From Bradyrhizobium sp. Leo170 (GTDB taxonomy: Bacteria; Pseudomonadota; Alphaproteobacteria; Rhizobiales; Xanthobacteraceae): 63,957 nucleotides of DNA. Below the pieces are notes generated by a model. It had not been told where the DNA came from. It did not search any database and saw only the letters and a list, made by a program, of their open reading frames with translations. Positions 47,056-54,621 of this stretch are shown piece after piece. The stretch spans positions 1-63,957 of the forward strand of contig NZ_PSRR01000010.1 of the NCBI RefSeq assembly GCF_004296405.1, read 5' to 3'. A program made the translations under genes and the position numbers. Within the stretch, counting starts at the first letter, position 1. Every line of letters begins with the position of its first letter.

Positions 47056-48408
47056 TCAGACCGCGCGACTGTGCGTGGCTACGGATCGTGGAAGATGCGC
47101 GTCGAATGCCGAAGCGACGCTGCGGACCAGGAATTCGGCGCCGTCGTTGACCAAGAGGCGGTCGTCGAACATCGTCACAGCGCCATCGGCGATGAGGCTA
47201 TCGATCCGTTGCCGATCGACGATCGCGGAGTTCGGATCGCGGCCGTGCAGCCGCGATACCTTGGGGAGGTCGACGGCAAGATCGCACATGATCCGCTCGA
47301 TGATGTCGGCGCGGAAGAGATCTTCCTCGGTAAACGCGTAGCCCTTGACCGTGGCGAGCCGGTCCTCGACGATGCGCGCAAGATAGTCGCGCGTCGGCAC
47401 GGCGTTCTGTACGAATCCTTGAGGCATGCGGCCGATGGCGCTGGCGCCAAGACCAATGAGCGTGTCGGCCGAATCGTCGGTGTAGCCCTGGAAATTCCGC
47501 CGCAACCTGCCTTCCCATCTTGCCACGGCAAGATTGTCGGTGGGAAGGGCGAAGTGATCGAGGCCAATGCGCACGTAGCCTGCATCGAGCAAGGCCTGCG
47601 CGATCGTCTCGGACTGAAGATGCCGCTCGATGCTGTCAGGCAGGGATTCTTCGGCAATCTTGCGCTGGTGCTTCTTGAACGACGGAATGTGCGCGTAGCC
47701 GAACACCGAGAAGCGATCCGGACGCAGCTCGACACATTTTGCAACCGTGTCCAGGCACGAATCCACCGTCTGCAGGGGAAGGCCATAGAGCAGGTCGAAA
47801 TTGAGCCTGCAGACGCCAGCCCGGCGCAGCCGCTCGACGGACGCGGCGGTCTGTTCGAAGCTCTGGTGCCGATTGATGGCGCGCTGCACGGCCGGATCGA
47901 AGCTCTGGACGCCAAGGCTCGCACGGTTGACGCCGCAATAGCCCAGCGCCTCCGCCATCGGCTCGGTCAGCGTGCGGGGATCGATCTCGACGGCGATCTC
48001 GGCTTCCGGCAGCACGAAGAACGAATAGCGCAAGGCGCCGATGAGATCCGCGAACGTCTCCGGCGACATGATCGTCGGCGTGCCGCCACCGAAGTGGATA
48101 TGGGAGAGCGGCAGCCTTTGTCCAATCGTCTCGGCGACAAGGAGCGCTTCCGTGCGCAGGCCCGCCGCGTAGATCGCGATCGGTTCGTCACGCTTGCTCA
48201 CGGACGTATGACATCCGCAGTACCAGCACATCGCTCGGCAGAACGGGACGTGGAGGTAGAGCGACGCCGGCTGGCGAATGGGTATCGATTTGAGCCACCG
48301 CCGATAGTCGTCCTCGCCGATTTCAGGTGAAAAATGCGGGGCCGTCGGATAGCTGGTGTAGCGTGGCAGCCGGTCCTGCCCGTAGGATTGCGCTAAGTCG
48401 GATCGCAT
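47056..48408 (-). CDS. hemN: Oxygen-independent coproporphyrinogen III oxidase
   Basis: A 450-residue radical-SAM enzyme that oxidatively decarboxylates coproporphyrinogen III when oxygen is absent. The iron-sulfur motif is CRAMCWYCGC (CxxxCxxC, about residue 58), after YTSYPTAPHFS, which is typical of HemN. A GGGTPTIMSP segment binds SAM, and a C-terminal HemN domain follows. AGGAGGAAGG precedes the ATG. A TTG-N8-CAA box lies 54 bp upstream. It supplies haem for the nir/nor cytochromes under low oxygen. Confidence 0.95.
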   Translation of the reverse strand: MRSDLAQSYGQDRLPRYTSYPTAPHFSPEIGEDDYRRWLKSIPIRQPASLYLHVPFCRAMCWYCGCHTSVSKRDEPIAIYAAGLRTEALLVAETIGQRLPLSHIHFGGGTPTIMSPETFADLIGALRYSFFVLPEAEIAVEIDPRTLTEPMAEALGYCGVNRASLGVQSFDPAVQRAINRHQSFEQTAASVERLRRAGVCRLNFDLLYGLPLQTVDSCLDTVAKCVELRPDRFSVFGYAHIPSFKKHQRKIAEESLPDSIERHLQSETIAQALLDAGYVRIGLDHFALPTDNLAVARWEGRLRRNFQGYTDDSADTLIGLGASAIGRMPQGFVQNAVPTRDYLARIVEDRLATVKGYAFTEEDLFRADIIERIMCDLAVDLPKVSRLHGRDPNSAIVDRQRIDSLIADGAVTMFDDRLLVNDGAEFLVRSVASAFDAHLPRSVATHSRAV

Positions 48409-48461
48409 CTGCCTTCCTCCTTCGTCTCCGCATCATCTATCGGACCCGTGGGGGAATGACT

Positions 48462-48475
48462 TTGTTCTAGCTCAA
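48462..48475. promoter_or_regulatory. FixK/NnrR-type box upstream of hemN
   Basis: TTGTTCTAGCTCAA has the TTG-N8-CAA form; TCAA matches the FixK2 right half, while TTGT deviates from TTGA/C. Its centre is 60 bp upstream of the hemN start. Confidence 0.6.
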
Positions 48476-48498
48476 CCCGTCCGTTTGTCGTCGAACGC

Positions 48499-49362
48499 TC
48501 ATGTTCGCGGCAGCAGCTTCGCCACATTCCGGGAGATCGCCGCGGCGACCGAGCTGGAACGCTCGACGACGAGCCTAAAGCCAAGATTGGTCGGCGGAAT
48601 GCCCACGGCGCATCCGCCGGACTTGGGATCGCGGATGAAGTCGGTCATGTAGGCGCGGTGGACTCCCTCCACGACGCGGAGCCCGCAATTCGTGTTGGTG
48701 ATCCGCTCGCCTCCGTCGTCGAGCGAGGCGCGGACGAAGCAGCTATCCGTCCACTCCCAGACATTGCCGGCCAGGTCGTCCAATCCGTTGCTGTTCGTGC
48801 CGAACGCGCCCCCGGGCTGCGCGGCCTTCTCGGCGGGCTTGGAGCGGGCAGATTCGGCTTCATAACGGGCGATCCAGGCCTGCGCCGGATCCGCGGGGTC
48901 GACCAGCGGCAACGCTTCGTCGCGGGCCTTCTCGGCGGCCGCGAATGTCCACTCCTCGTCCGTCGGCAGACGGTGGATAACACCGGTCCTGCGCGACAAC
49001 CATGCAGCATAGGCCGAGGCGTCGTGCCAACTGACGCCGACGACGGGCACGTCCAGGGAGCCGTTGGGGACCGGCACCTTTGGACAGGCTCCGTCGTCGA
49101 CGCAGCGCACGTACTCGGCGACCGTGACCTGCCGCTTCATGACGATAAGATCAGCAGGCAGGCGGAGTTTGCGCAGGGGCCCTTCGACCGGTCTGTCATT
49201 CCGCGAGAAATCGCCAGCAGCCCGATAGCTGAAGGAAACAGGAGAGAGGCGCACAGCACCATTGTCATCATGCGGAGGCGCGGGCGAGAACACGGTGGCC
49301 AGGATCGGCGCAGCCAGCGCGCCAGCGAGCATGGCCGTTTTCATTTTCATCAGGATGAGCAT
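48499..49362 (-). CDS. nirV: NirV-like formylglycine-generating-enzyme family protein
   Basis: A 287-residue protein with an N-terminal signal peptide or anchor (MKMKTAMLAGALAAPILATV) and a SUMF1/FGE-type domain: VTVAEYVRCVDDGACPKVPV, VPVVGVSWHDASAYAAWLSR, RLPTDEEWTFAAAE, GNVWEWTDSCF and GFRLVVER. NirV is commonly encoded directly after nirK in denitrifiers; its biochemical role is not settled. GGAGG lies eight bases upstream of the ATG. A hairpin separates it from nirK. Confidence 0.88.
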   Translation of the reverse strand: MLILMKMKTAMLAGALAAPILATVFSPAPPHDDNGAVRLSPVSFSYRAAGDFSRNDRPVEGPLRKLRLPADLIVMKRQVTVAEYVRCVDDGACPKVPVPNGSLDVPVVGVSWHDASAYAAWLSRRTGVIHRLPTDEEWTFAAAEKARDEALPLVDPADPAQAWIARYEAESARSKPAEKAAQPGGAFGTNSNGLDDLAGNVWEWTDSCFVRASLDDGGERITNTNCGLRVVEGVHRAYMTDFIRDPKSGGCAVGIPPTNLGFRLVVERSSSVAAAISRNVAKLLPRT

Positions 49363-49383
49363 GATGTCGCCTCCGATTGGTGA

Positions 49384-49414
49384 AACGGCCCGCGGGTAGG
49401 GACCGCGGGCCGTT
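49384..49414 (-). other. Hairpin between nirK and nirV
   Basis: AACGGCCCGCGG (49384-49395) and CCGCGGGCCGTT (49403-49414) form a perfect 12-bp stem with a 7-nt loop, 14 bp after the nirK stop. On the minus strand only TTTC follows, so it is at most a partial terminator and may set a high nirK to low nirV ratio. Confidence 0.6.
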
Positions 49415-49427
49415 CCTTCAGCTCCAC

Positions 49428-50549
49428 CTACCGGCTTAGGGTCACCGGGTCGGCGGCGCCGAGCTTGTCGGCCGGGATCGGGCCGGGAGGAGAGACCTGC
49501 TTCATGAGGTCATCGCTCCATTTGCCTTCCACCTTGATGTGCGCCGCGGCGCCGAGTTCGAAGGCCTCGATCAAGTTGTGGTTGAGATAGGCGTACACAC
49601 CGGGCTGGCGGAAGGTATACAGCGCGGCTGCCGCCGAACCGCCACGCACCAGCCAGGTCTCGAGATCCTTCTCCGGCGGGTTGTTGAACTTGCCGGTCTC
49701 CCAGACATAGTCGCCGTGCCCGCCGATCAGGTGCGGACGGGTGTCGCGGTTGGCCTGCGAATGCACGATCATCACGGTCTCGCCGACCTTCGCGGTCAAT
49801 GCATTCTTGCCGGTCAGCGCACCGACCCGTCCGTTGAAGACGACGTGCGTCGGGATCAGCTTGCGCATGACCTCCGTGGTGTCCGCATAGGACTCGCCGA
49901 CCGTGTCGTAGGTCTTGTACTTGCCGTTCGCGTCCTTCGGCACATAGAGGTCGTTTTCGCCGATGTAGAAGATCTTGTCGTAGCGCAGCGACTTGCCGTC
50001 ACGGTCCTTCAGCCCATCACGCGGCAGCACCATCACCGTGCCATGCATGCCGGAGACCACGTGCCATGGGACCATGCCCTCAGGAGCGCAGTGATAGACG
50101 AAGACACCGGGACGCGTCGCCTTCCAGCGCAGCACGGCCTGTTCGCCCGGATTGACCTTGGTCAGCGCGCCACCGCCCAACGCTCCGGTCGACGAGTGAA
50201 GGTCGATGTTGTGCGGCATGGAATTGGTCGCGGGATTGACGAGCGTCAGCTCCATGTAGTCGCCTTCGTGCACCACCATCATCGGGCCGGGCATGGAGCC
50301 ATTGAAGGTCATCGCATGAAACTTGGTGCCGGCGTCGTCGATCACGACTTCCTTCTCCTGGACCGTGAGCTTGAACTCGACGATCTTCGGTCCGGCCTTG
50401 GTCGCCTGTTCGTGCGGATGCACGAAAGGCGGCGCGACCAGCTCGACTCGTTCACGCGGCAGCTTGAGGTCGTCGGCGGCCAGCGCCGGCGCGCTTATCA
50501 TCAGCGCCGCGATCGCGGCTCCCATCAGGGCGGTCCTTCTCGTCAGCAT
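49428..50549 (-). CDS. nirK: Copper-containing nitrite reductase
   Basis: A 373-residue periplasmic trimer-forming enzyme reducing nitrite to NO. A twin-arginine signal ([10 protein letters not shown]...PALA) opens the protein. Copper ligands are visible: [10 protein letters not shown], then [21 protein letters not shown] (type 1 Cys, His, Met and a type 2 His), [19 protein letters not shown] and a last His in [12 protein letters not shown]. The ATG at 50549 has GGAG eight bases upstream; an ATG four codons earlier (50561) is also possible. A TTG-N8-CAA box lies upstream, and pseudoazurin, a known NirK donor, is encoded nearby. Confidence 0.96.
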   Translation of the reverse strand: MLTRRTALMGAAIAALMISAPALAADDLKLPRERVELVAPPFVHPHEQATKAGPKIVEFKLTVQEKEVVIDDAGTKFHAMTFNGSMPGPMMVVHEGDYMELTLVNPATNSMPHNIDLHSSTGALGGGALTKVNPGEQAVLRWKATRPGVFVYHCAPEGMVPWHVVSGMHGTVMVLPRDGLKDRDGKSLRYDKIFYIGENDLYVPKDANGKYKTYDTVGESYADTTEVMRKLIPTHVVFNGRVGALTGKNALTAKVGETVMIVHSQANRDTRPHLIGGHGDYVWETGKFNNPPEKDLETWLVRGGSAAAALYTFRQPGVYAYLNHNLIEAFELGAAAHIKVEGKWSDDLMKQVSPPGPIPADKLGAADPVTLSR

Positions 50550-50628
50550 GATGTTCTCCATCGCTTCAATCGTCCTAATTCGATGCCTGCATCATGTTGG
50601 ATCTGGTGGCCAGACACTTTGCTCTGGA

Positions 50629-50642
50629 ACAATGAGATGTCG
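50629..50642. promoter_or_regulatory. FixK/NnrR-type box between nirK and the DUF1858 gene
   Basis: TTGCTCTGGAACAA is a TTG-N8-CAA site in the divergent gap. It lies 80-87 bp from both start codons and, being near-palindromic, could serve both nirK and the rightward DUF1858 gene. Confidence 0.7.
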
Positions 50643-50721
50643 ATTTATTCGACGAAGCGATCTGCTCGAGAATTTGCGGACGATCAAAGAGAACTGAAGG
50701 CCGACACGTTAAGGTAGCGAC

Positions 50722-50934
50722 ATGAAATCGAACGCAGTGCCTACCGCGGATATGATGGTCGACGACGTGATGCGTCGATGGCCGCTCGCGATAGGCGTCT
50801 TTCTCGACTTCCGGATGCTATGTGTCGGCTGTCCGATCGGCGCTTTCCACTCGATCGAAGAAGCATGCGGCGAACACGGCGTAGACACCGACGTCTTCGT
50901 GTCGAAGCTTATGGATACTGCGAGGGCGGCTTAG
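50722..50934 (+). CDS. DUF1858 (ScdA-N/hybrid-cluster-associated) small protein
   Basis: A 70-residue protein with the DUF1858 pattern: an N-terminal VDDVMRRWP helix, then FRMLCVGCPIGAFHSIEEAC (CxxC near residue 35) and a final helix. Such domains occur next to hybrid cluster proteins and in the N-terminus of ScdA/RIC iron-centre repair proteins, and are associated with NO metabolism. It is divergent from nirK across a TTG-N8-CAA box, so it is probably co-induced. Its molecular function is unknown. Confidence 0.8.
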   Translation: MKSNAVPTADMMVDDVMRRWPLAIGVFLDFRMLCVGCPIGAFHSIEEACGEHGVDTDVFVSKLMDTARAA

Positions 50935-50971
50935 ATCATGATCCGATTAGAAGGAATCGGATCATGCTCTA
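50933..50971. repeat. Family C repeat used as a shared 3' hairpin
   Basis: ATGATCCGATT and AATCGGATCAT pair into an 11-bp stem around AGAAGG. The element exactly fills the gap between the convergent DUF1858 gene and nnrR and overlaps the stop codons of both, so it is placed to act as a bidirectional terminator or 3' stabiliser. Confidence 0.75.
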
Positions 50972-51691
50972 GGGCTCGCGCTTGTGTGCCTGAACGGCTT
51001 CTTCGCCTTCGGCAAGATCATGCAGCCGATGCGTGTCGCACAGAACGATGCGCTGTCTGCCGCCCTCGACCAAGCCCTGCTGCTCCCACGCGCTGAGAAT
51101 ACGGCTGACGGTATGCAGCGTCGTTCCGGTCATCTCGGCGACGTCCTGCCGGCTGATCGGGAAGTCGATCTCGACGCCGGCATCGACCTTCCTTCCGGCC
51201 TGTTTCGCCAGGCGGAGCAGCGCATGGGCGACGCGCTGCTCGACCTGCTCGCTCGACATCTCCATGACGCGCGCTTGCGTATCCTGAAGACGGCTCCCCA
51301 CGGTTTGGAGCGCGGTGCTGGCGAGGCTCGGGTATTTGACGATCAGGCGATGCCAGGAAGAGGAAGGCCAGGCGAGCGCGATGCTGTCCACGGCGGCGAC
51401 GGCGGTTGCCGGATAGTTCGTCAGGTTCATGGCCTGCGCGACGCCGAAGAGCTCGCCCGCCGAGACGTAGCGGACCACGGACTGCTGTCCCTGCGACGTC
51501 GTCTTCTCGACCCGAAGATGTCCGTGAAGCAAAAGGAAGAAGCGATCCGCTTCCGCGCCCTGGTCGAACACCGCGGCTCCCTTTGGGTATCGAATCGAAC
51601 GCGCCTCGCGCAGCAGTTCGTCCTGTTCGGTGGGCGTAAGCCCGGCGAACATCGGCAGGTTCGCGACCAGCGAGCGGTCGACTGCGGCCAT
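50969..51691 (-). CDS. nnrR: Crp/Fnr family regulator, NnrR-like
   Basis: A 240-residue regulator with an N-terminal cyclic-nucleotide-binding-like sensor domain (about residues 10-125), a dimerisation helix and a C-terminal winged helix (ISRQDVAEMTGTTLHTVSRI). The N-terminal Cys cluster of FNR is absent, as in NnrR/DNR/FixK proteins. The helix TLHTVSR is the type found in NnrR proteins that bind TTG-N8-CAA sites. GAGGA supports the ATG at 51691; an ATG at 51703 is an alternative. It lies between nirK and pseudoazurin and probably mediates NO control of the surrounding boxes. Confidence 0.82.
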   Translation of the reverse strand: MAAVDRSLVANLPMFAGLTPTEQDELLREARSIRYPKGAAVFDQGAEADRFFLLLHGHLRVEKTTSQGQQSVVRYVSAGELFGVAQAMNLTNYPATAVAAVDSIALAWPSSSWHRLIVKYPSLASTALQTVGSRLQDTQARVMEMSSEQVEQRVAHALLRLAKQAGRKVDAGVEIDFPISRQDVAEMTGTTLHTVSRILSAWEQQGLVEGGRQRIVLCDTHRLHDLAEGEEAVQAHKREP

Positions 51692-51786
51692 CGATATCCT
51701 CATTCCAATATGCCGCGGCGACTATCCGCGGCCGATGCAAGCCCCAACGGCTCGTCAGGTTCTTAGTCCAGGATTCTACGACGAAG

Positions 51787-51800
51787 TTGAGCTGGCGCAA
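51787..51800. promoter_or_regulatory. FixK2-consensus box upstream of pseudoazurin
   Basis: TTGAGCTGGCGCAA fully matches TTG(A/C)-N6-(T/G)CAA, the best of the six boxes in this region. Its centre is 86 bp before the pseudoazurin ATG and 102 bp from the divergent nnrR start. Confidence 0.8.
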
Positions 51801-51879
51801 CCTAGGCCGGGCGAGGCGGGGATATCTGACACGCGGGAGCCCGGTGGATTTCGGGCGCAAGTTTCAGGAAATGGAAAGC

Positions 51880-52335
51880 ATGAGACAGATTGCGATGTTG
51901 GTTGGCGCCGCGGCGGCTCTAATCCTGGCCGGAAGCGCCCAGGCGGCGGACGTGGAAGTCAAGCTCCTGAACAGGGGAGCCGATGGTGTGATGGTGTTCG
52001 AGCCGGCCTTCGTGAAGATCGCACCCGGCGACACCGTGAAGTTCCTGTCCCCCGACAAGGGCCACAACGCCGAGTCCGTCAAAGGCATGCTTCCGGAGGG
52101 CGCAACGCCGTTCGTCGGCAAGAACGGTGAAGATATTGCCGTCAAGTTCGACAAAGAGGGCGTCTACGGCGTGAAATGTCTGCCTCACTACGGCATGGGC
52201 ATGGTCGCGATGATCGTGGTCGGAACGCCCGGCAACGTCGACCAGGCCAAGGCGGTCCCGCAGAGCGGCAAGGCAAAGCAGGTGTTCGCGACGCTCTTCG
52301 ACAAACTCGAAGCCGGCAAGACCGCGTCCAAGTGA
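51880..52335 (+). CDS. Pseudoazurin (periplasmic blue copper protein)
   Basis: A 151-residue cupredoxin. A signal peptide (MRQIAMLVGAAAALILAGSAQA) leads to a domain with type-1 copper ligands His in DKGHNAESVKGM and Cys, His and Met in VKCLPHYGMGM, the hallmark of pseudoazurin. It carries electrons from the cytochrome bc1 region to NirK. The ATG at 51880 is chosen because longer in-frame starts lie within or next to the regulatory box. Confidence 0.93.
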   Translation: MRQIAMLVGAAAALILAGSAQAADVEVKLLNRGADGVMVFEPAFVKIAPGDTVKFLSPDKGHNAESVKGMLPEGATPFVGKNGEDIAVKFDKEGVYGVKCLPHYGMGMVAMIVVGTPGNVDQAKAVPQSGKAKQVFATLFDKLEAGKTASK

Positions 52336-52406
52336 CGGTCTACCGGCCTCAGCTTCGCCAGAGTGTGATGCGATCAGATCGCTTGGCATCCCCGATGGCA
52401 ACTGCG

Positions 52407-52533
52407 CTCCCTCTCCTGCTTGCGGGGGAGGGCTGGGGTGGGGGTGTCTCCGCGATTCACGCTGTCCTTGCAAGCGGAGAGAGCCCCACCGACGCTGGCG
52501 CGCCGACCTCCCCCGCAAGCGGGAGAGGTAAAG
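52407..52533. repeat. Short palindromic repeats, second copy of the 29-76 type
   Basis: The 342-bp gap after pseudoazurin (52336-52677) has no gene that I can support. It holds CTCCCTCTCCTGCTTGCGGG and, about 90 bp on, GCGCGCCGACCTCCCCCGCA with GCGGGAGAGG, the same words as at 29-76. The arms are mutually complementary in part, so the whole may fold as one extended hairpin. Confidence 0.65.
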
Positions 52534-52677
52534 CAGTCGCTGCGGATTTAATCAAATCGCATCAGGCTTTAGTAAGTCGAATGGCGGGAGCCAGCCGCCG
52601 TCCGGGGCAGCGCCACACATTGACAGCTATTCTATTGCCGAAAGCGACAGGCGCATTGATATAGCGCAAAGCCAGAC

Positions 52678-52854
52678 CTATTGACGCACCTTCTCTTCGA
52701 CCGGGCAGCAGGCAGCCTTGCTCTCGGGGAAAATCAGGATCGACGTTCCCTCCTCGAGCCTCCGGAGAATATCGTCGGTGATAGCCTCGAAAAGTTTGCG
52801 TTCGATCACGCGATCTCTTCGGCTTCGTCGTCGCAATCTTTCGAAAATCCGCAT
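52678..52854 (-). CDS. Small basic protein with CC motif (58 aa)
   Basis: A 58-residue frame opening MRIFERLRRRSRRDRVIERK, then a leucine-containing helix (ITDDILRRLEEG), a hydrophobic strand TSILIFPES and SKAACCPVEEKVRQ with adjacent cysteines. GGAGG seven bases upstream of the ATG makes translation likely. It lies inside the denitrification island, between pseudoazurin and the membrane protein. It is too short to match a family by eye; the CC pair could bind metal or be redox-active. Function unknown. Confidence 0.6.
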   Translation of the reverse strand: MRIFERLRRRSRRDRVIERKLFEAITDDILRRLEEGTSILIFPESKAACCPVEEKVRQ

Positions 52855-52927
52855 CGCGTCCTCCGTTCATGATGAACCCGATATTGCAGATTTGGGGCGG
52901 TTCGATCTTTGTCGGGGATCAAACAGC

Positions 52928-53028
52928 TAGAGCTTCGGTTCTGATTGAATCAGAACCGAAGCTCTAGATTCTTGTTTTGACGCGTTTTCTTCACGCGAAC
53001 CGGTGTCCACTTCGCTCGAAAACGCTCT
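52928..53028. repeat. Palindromic intergenic repeat, family B copy 2
   Basis: Almost identical to 39198-39301: same CGGTTCTGATT/AATCAGAACCG palindrome and the same tail GACGCGTTTTCTTCACGCGA. The two differ by a 2-nt indel near the start and one A/G change in the tail. It occupies the gap (52855-53160) before the membrane-protein gene. Confidence 0.85.
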
Positions 53029-53047
53029 ATGTGAAGGACACGGCAAT

Positions 53048-53061
53048 TTGTGCTCCGACAA
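53048..53061. promoter_or_regulatory. FixK/NnrR-type box upstream of the membrane-protein operon
   Basis: TTGTGCTCCGACAA is a TTG-N8-CAA site whose centre is about 106 bp before the membrane-protein ATG and just after the repeat element. It suggests that the downstream genes of unknown function belong to the denitrification regulon. Confidence 0.6.
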
Positions 53062-53160
53062 AGAGCCCTCGATCGTGACGACCTACGATTACGGTTATTG
53101 AACGAGAATGACGCCCAAAGACGCCAATGGCGGCGATGCAGAGAGAGTTCTGAGATCACG

Positions 53161-54498
53161 ATGATCGGCGCCAGCATATCACGATGGACGATGAGCTACT
53201 TCGCGATGGCGATCGCCTGGCTGTTCGTCGCGCTGGCGCTGATGGTGGCGGGCGTCGGCTTTCCCGCGGCCGATGTTGCAGCACCGGATACGCTCGTCCT
53301 CGCGCACGTGGTCTGCATCGGATGGCTCAGCCTCGCAATGTGCGGCGCGCTGTTCCAGTTCGTGCCTGTGCTCGTGGCGAAGCCGCTGTTCTCGGAGAAG
53401 TCGGCTTTGCCTGCTCTGGGTCTTCTGACCGCCGGTCTCGCCTCGCTGCTCGCGGGCTTCCTGGCATTGGGAGGTCGGCTGCCGGCCTGGCTCTGGCTGC
53501 TTCCGCTCGGCGCGGTCCTGCTGATCGCTGGATTCGGGCTGATCGTCGTCGATCTCGGGCTGACCGTATGGTTGCGGCCGGTAGGGCCGGCCCGCTTCGT
53601 CCTCGTCGGGTTGGCCTCGCTCTGTGTCACCGTCGCCTTCGGCGCGGTGTTCGCGTTCGCACTCGTGGGGTGGGCGGGATCGACCGGGCAATCGCTTCTG
53701 GCCGGCGGCGTGCCACTGCACGCGATCGCCGGTCTTGGCGGCTGGCTGACGTTGACGGCGATGGGCGTCAGCTACCGGCTATTGTCCATGTTCATGCTCT
53801 CGCCTGACGTCGACGACCGGAAAAGCGGCACGACGTTGATGGCGGGCGCGCTCGCGATCGCCGTTACAGTGGTCGGCGGTGTCCTCGCGGTCGAGCTCTT
53901 TGCCGGATTGGACGTGGTGCTATCGATTGCCGCCGTCCTCGGCCTCGCAACTGCCGCTCTATACGGGCGCGACGTGTTCGCAATCTTCCGCGCGCGCAAG
54001 CGCCGCCAGCTCGAGCTCAATACGCGGATGGCGATGCTGTCTTTCGCGAGTCTGGCGGGGACAGCGCTTCTCGGTGCAGCGCTTGTCGTGACCGGCGACT
54101 TTGCCGCGCATGTGGGCGCGTTCGCCTTCCTCGCCGTCTTCGGCTGGCTGTCGGGCCTGGTCCTCGCCAAGCTCTACAAGATCGTAGCGTTCCTGACCTG
54201 GCTGGAGACCTATGGTCCCGTGATGGGACGAACCCCGACTCCCCGCGTTCAGGACCTCGTCGCGGAGCGGAGGGCATCGAAGTGGTTCGTGATCTACTAC
54301 GCGGGCGTCTGGACCGGAACGCTGCTGCTGCTGGTCGGCCAACCCTGGGGATTCCGAGCGGCCGCGATGGCGATGACGGCCGGAGTCATCGGCATCGTTC
54401 GCGAAGTGATCCGGACGCGGCAGCTTGCTGATGTCGCGAATCCGCTGCGCCTTCCGGGCGGCGTCCGCGCGCCCCATCTGCTGTTCGCAAGGAACTAG
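53161..54498 (+). CDS. Polytopic membrane protein of the denitrification island (NnrS/subunit-I-like)
   Basis: A 445-residue protein, mostly hydrophobic, with about 12 predicted membrane segments. Recognisable points are LVLAHVVCIGWLSLAMCGALFQ (residues about 45-65, with a His in the helix), PLHAIAGLGGWLTLTAMGVS (His near residue 190) and LAKLYKIVAFLTWLETYGPV. Intramembrane His residues recall haem-binding proteins such as NnrS or oxidase subunit I, but the full ligand set is not present. The start has only a weak GAGAG upstream. It probably heads an operon with the DUF2249 and MIP18-like genes. Function unknown; haem, copper or NO-related roles are inference. Confidence 0.75.
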   Translation: MIGASISRWTMSYFAMAIAWLFVALALMVAGVGFPAADVAAPDTLVLAHVVCIGWLSLAMCGALFQFVPVLVAKPLFSEKSALPALGLLTAGLASLLAGFLALGGRLPAWLWLLPLGAVLLIAGFGLIVVDLGLTVWLRPVGPARFVLVGLASLCVTVAFGAVFAFALVGWAGSTGQSLLAGGVPLHAIAGLGGWLTLTAMGVSYRLLSMFMLSPDVDDRKSGTTLMAGALAIAVTVVGGVLAVELFAGLDVVLSIAAVLGLATAALYGRDVFAIFRARKRRQLELNTRMAMLSFASLAGTALLGAALVVTGDFAAHVGAFAFLAVFGWLSGLVLAKLYKIVAFLTWLETYGPVMGRTPTPRVQDLVAERRASKWFVIYYAGVWTGTLLLLVGQPWGFRAAAMAMTAGVIGIVREVIRTRQLADVANPLRLPGGVRAPHLLFARN

Positions 54499-54598
54499 AG
54501 CATGATCCGGAAAAGTGGAAACCGGTTTTCCGAAAAGATCATGCTCAAACAAAGAGATGAGATCATGATCCGATTCCGTTTAATCGGATCATGATCTA
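54497..54598. repeat. Family C repeat copy 3
   Basis: Contains AGAGCATGATCCGGAAAAGT, CGGTTTTCCG, TCATGCTCAAACAAAGAGAT and a second palindrome GATCATGATCCGATT/AATCGGATCATGATC. It begins at the stop codon of the membrane-protein gene. It is an inverted copy of the element at 55443-55543, and the pair brackets the DUF2249-MIP18 genes. Confidence 0.85.
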
Positions 54599-54621
54599 AA
54601 GACCAAACGGAGGGAAGAAGC

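Noticed and set aside
52562..52870. 102-residue leftward frame over the 58-aa gene
   Set aside because: The ribosome-binding site and composition favour the 58-aa frame starting at 52854; the longer one is Arg/Gly/Pro-rich without structure.
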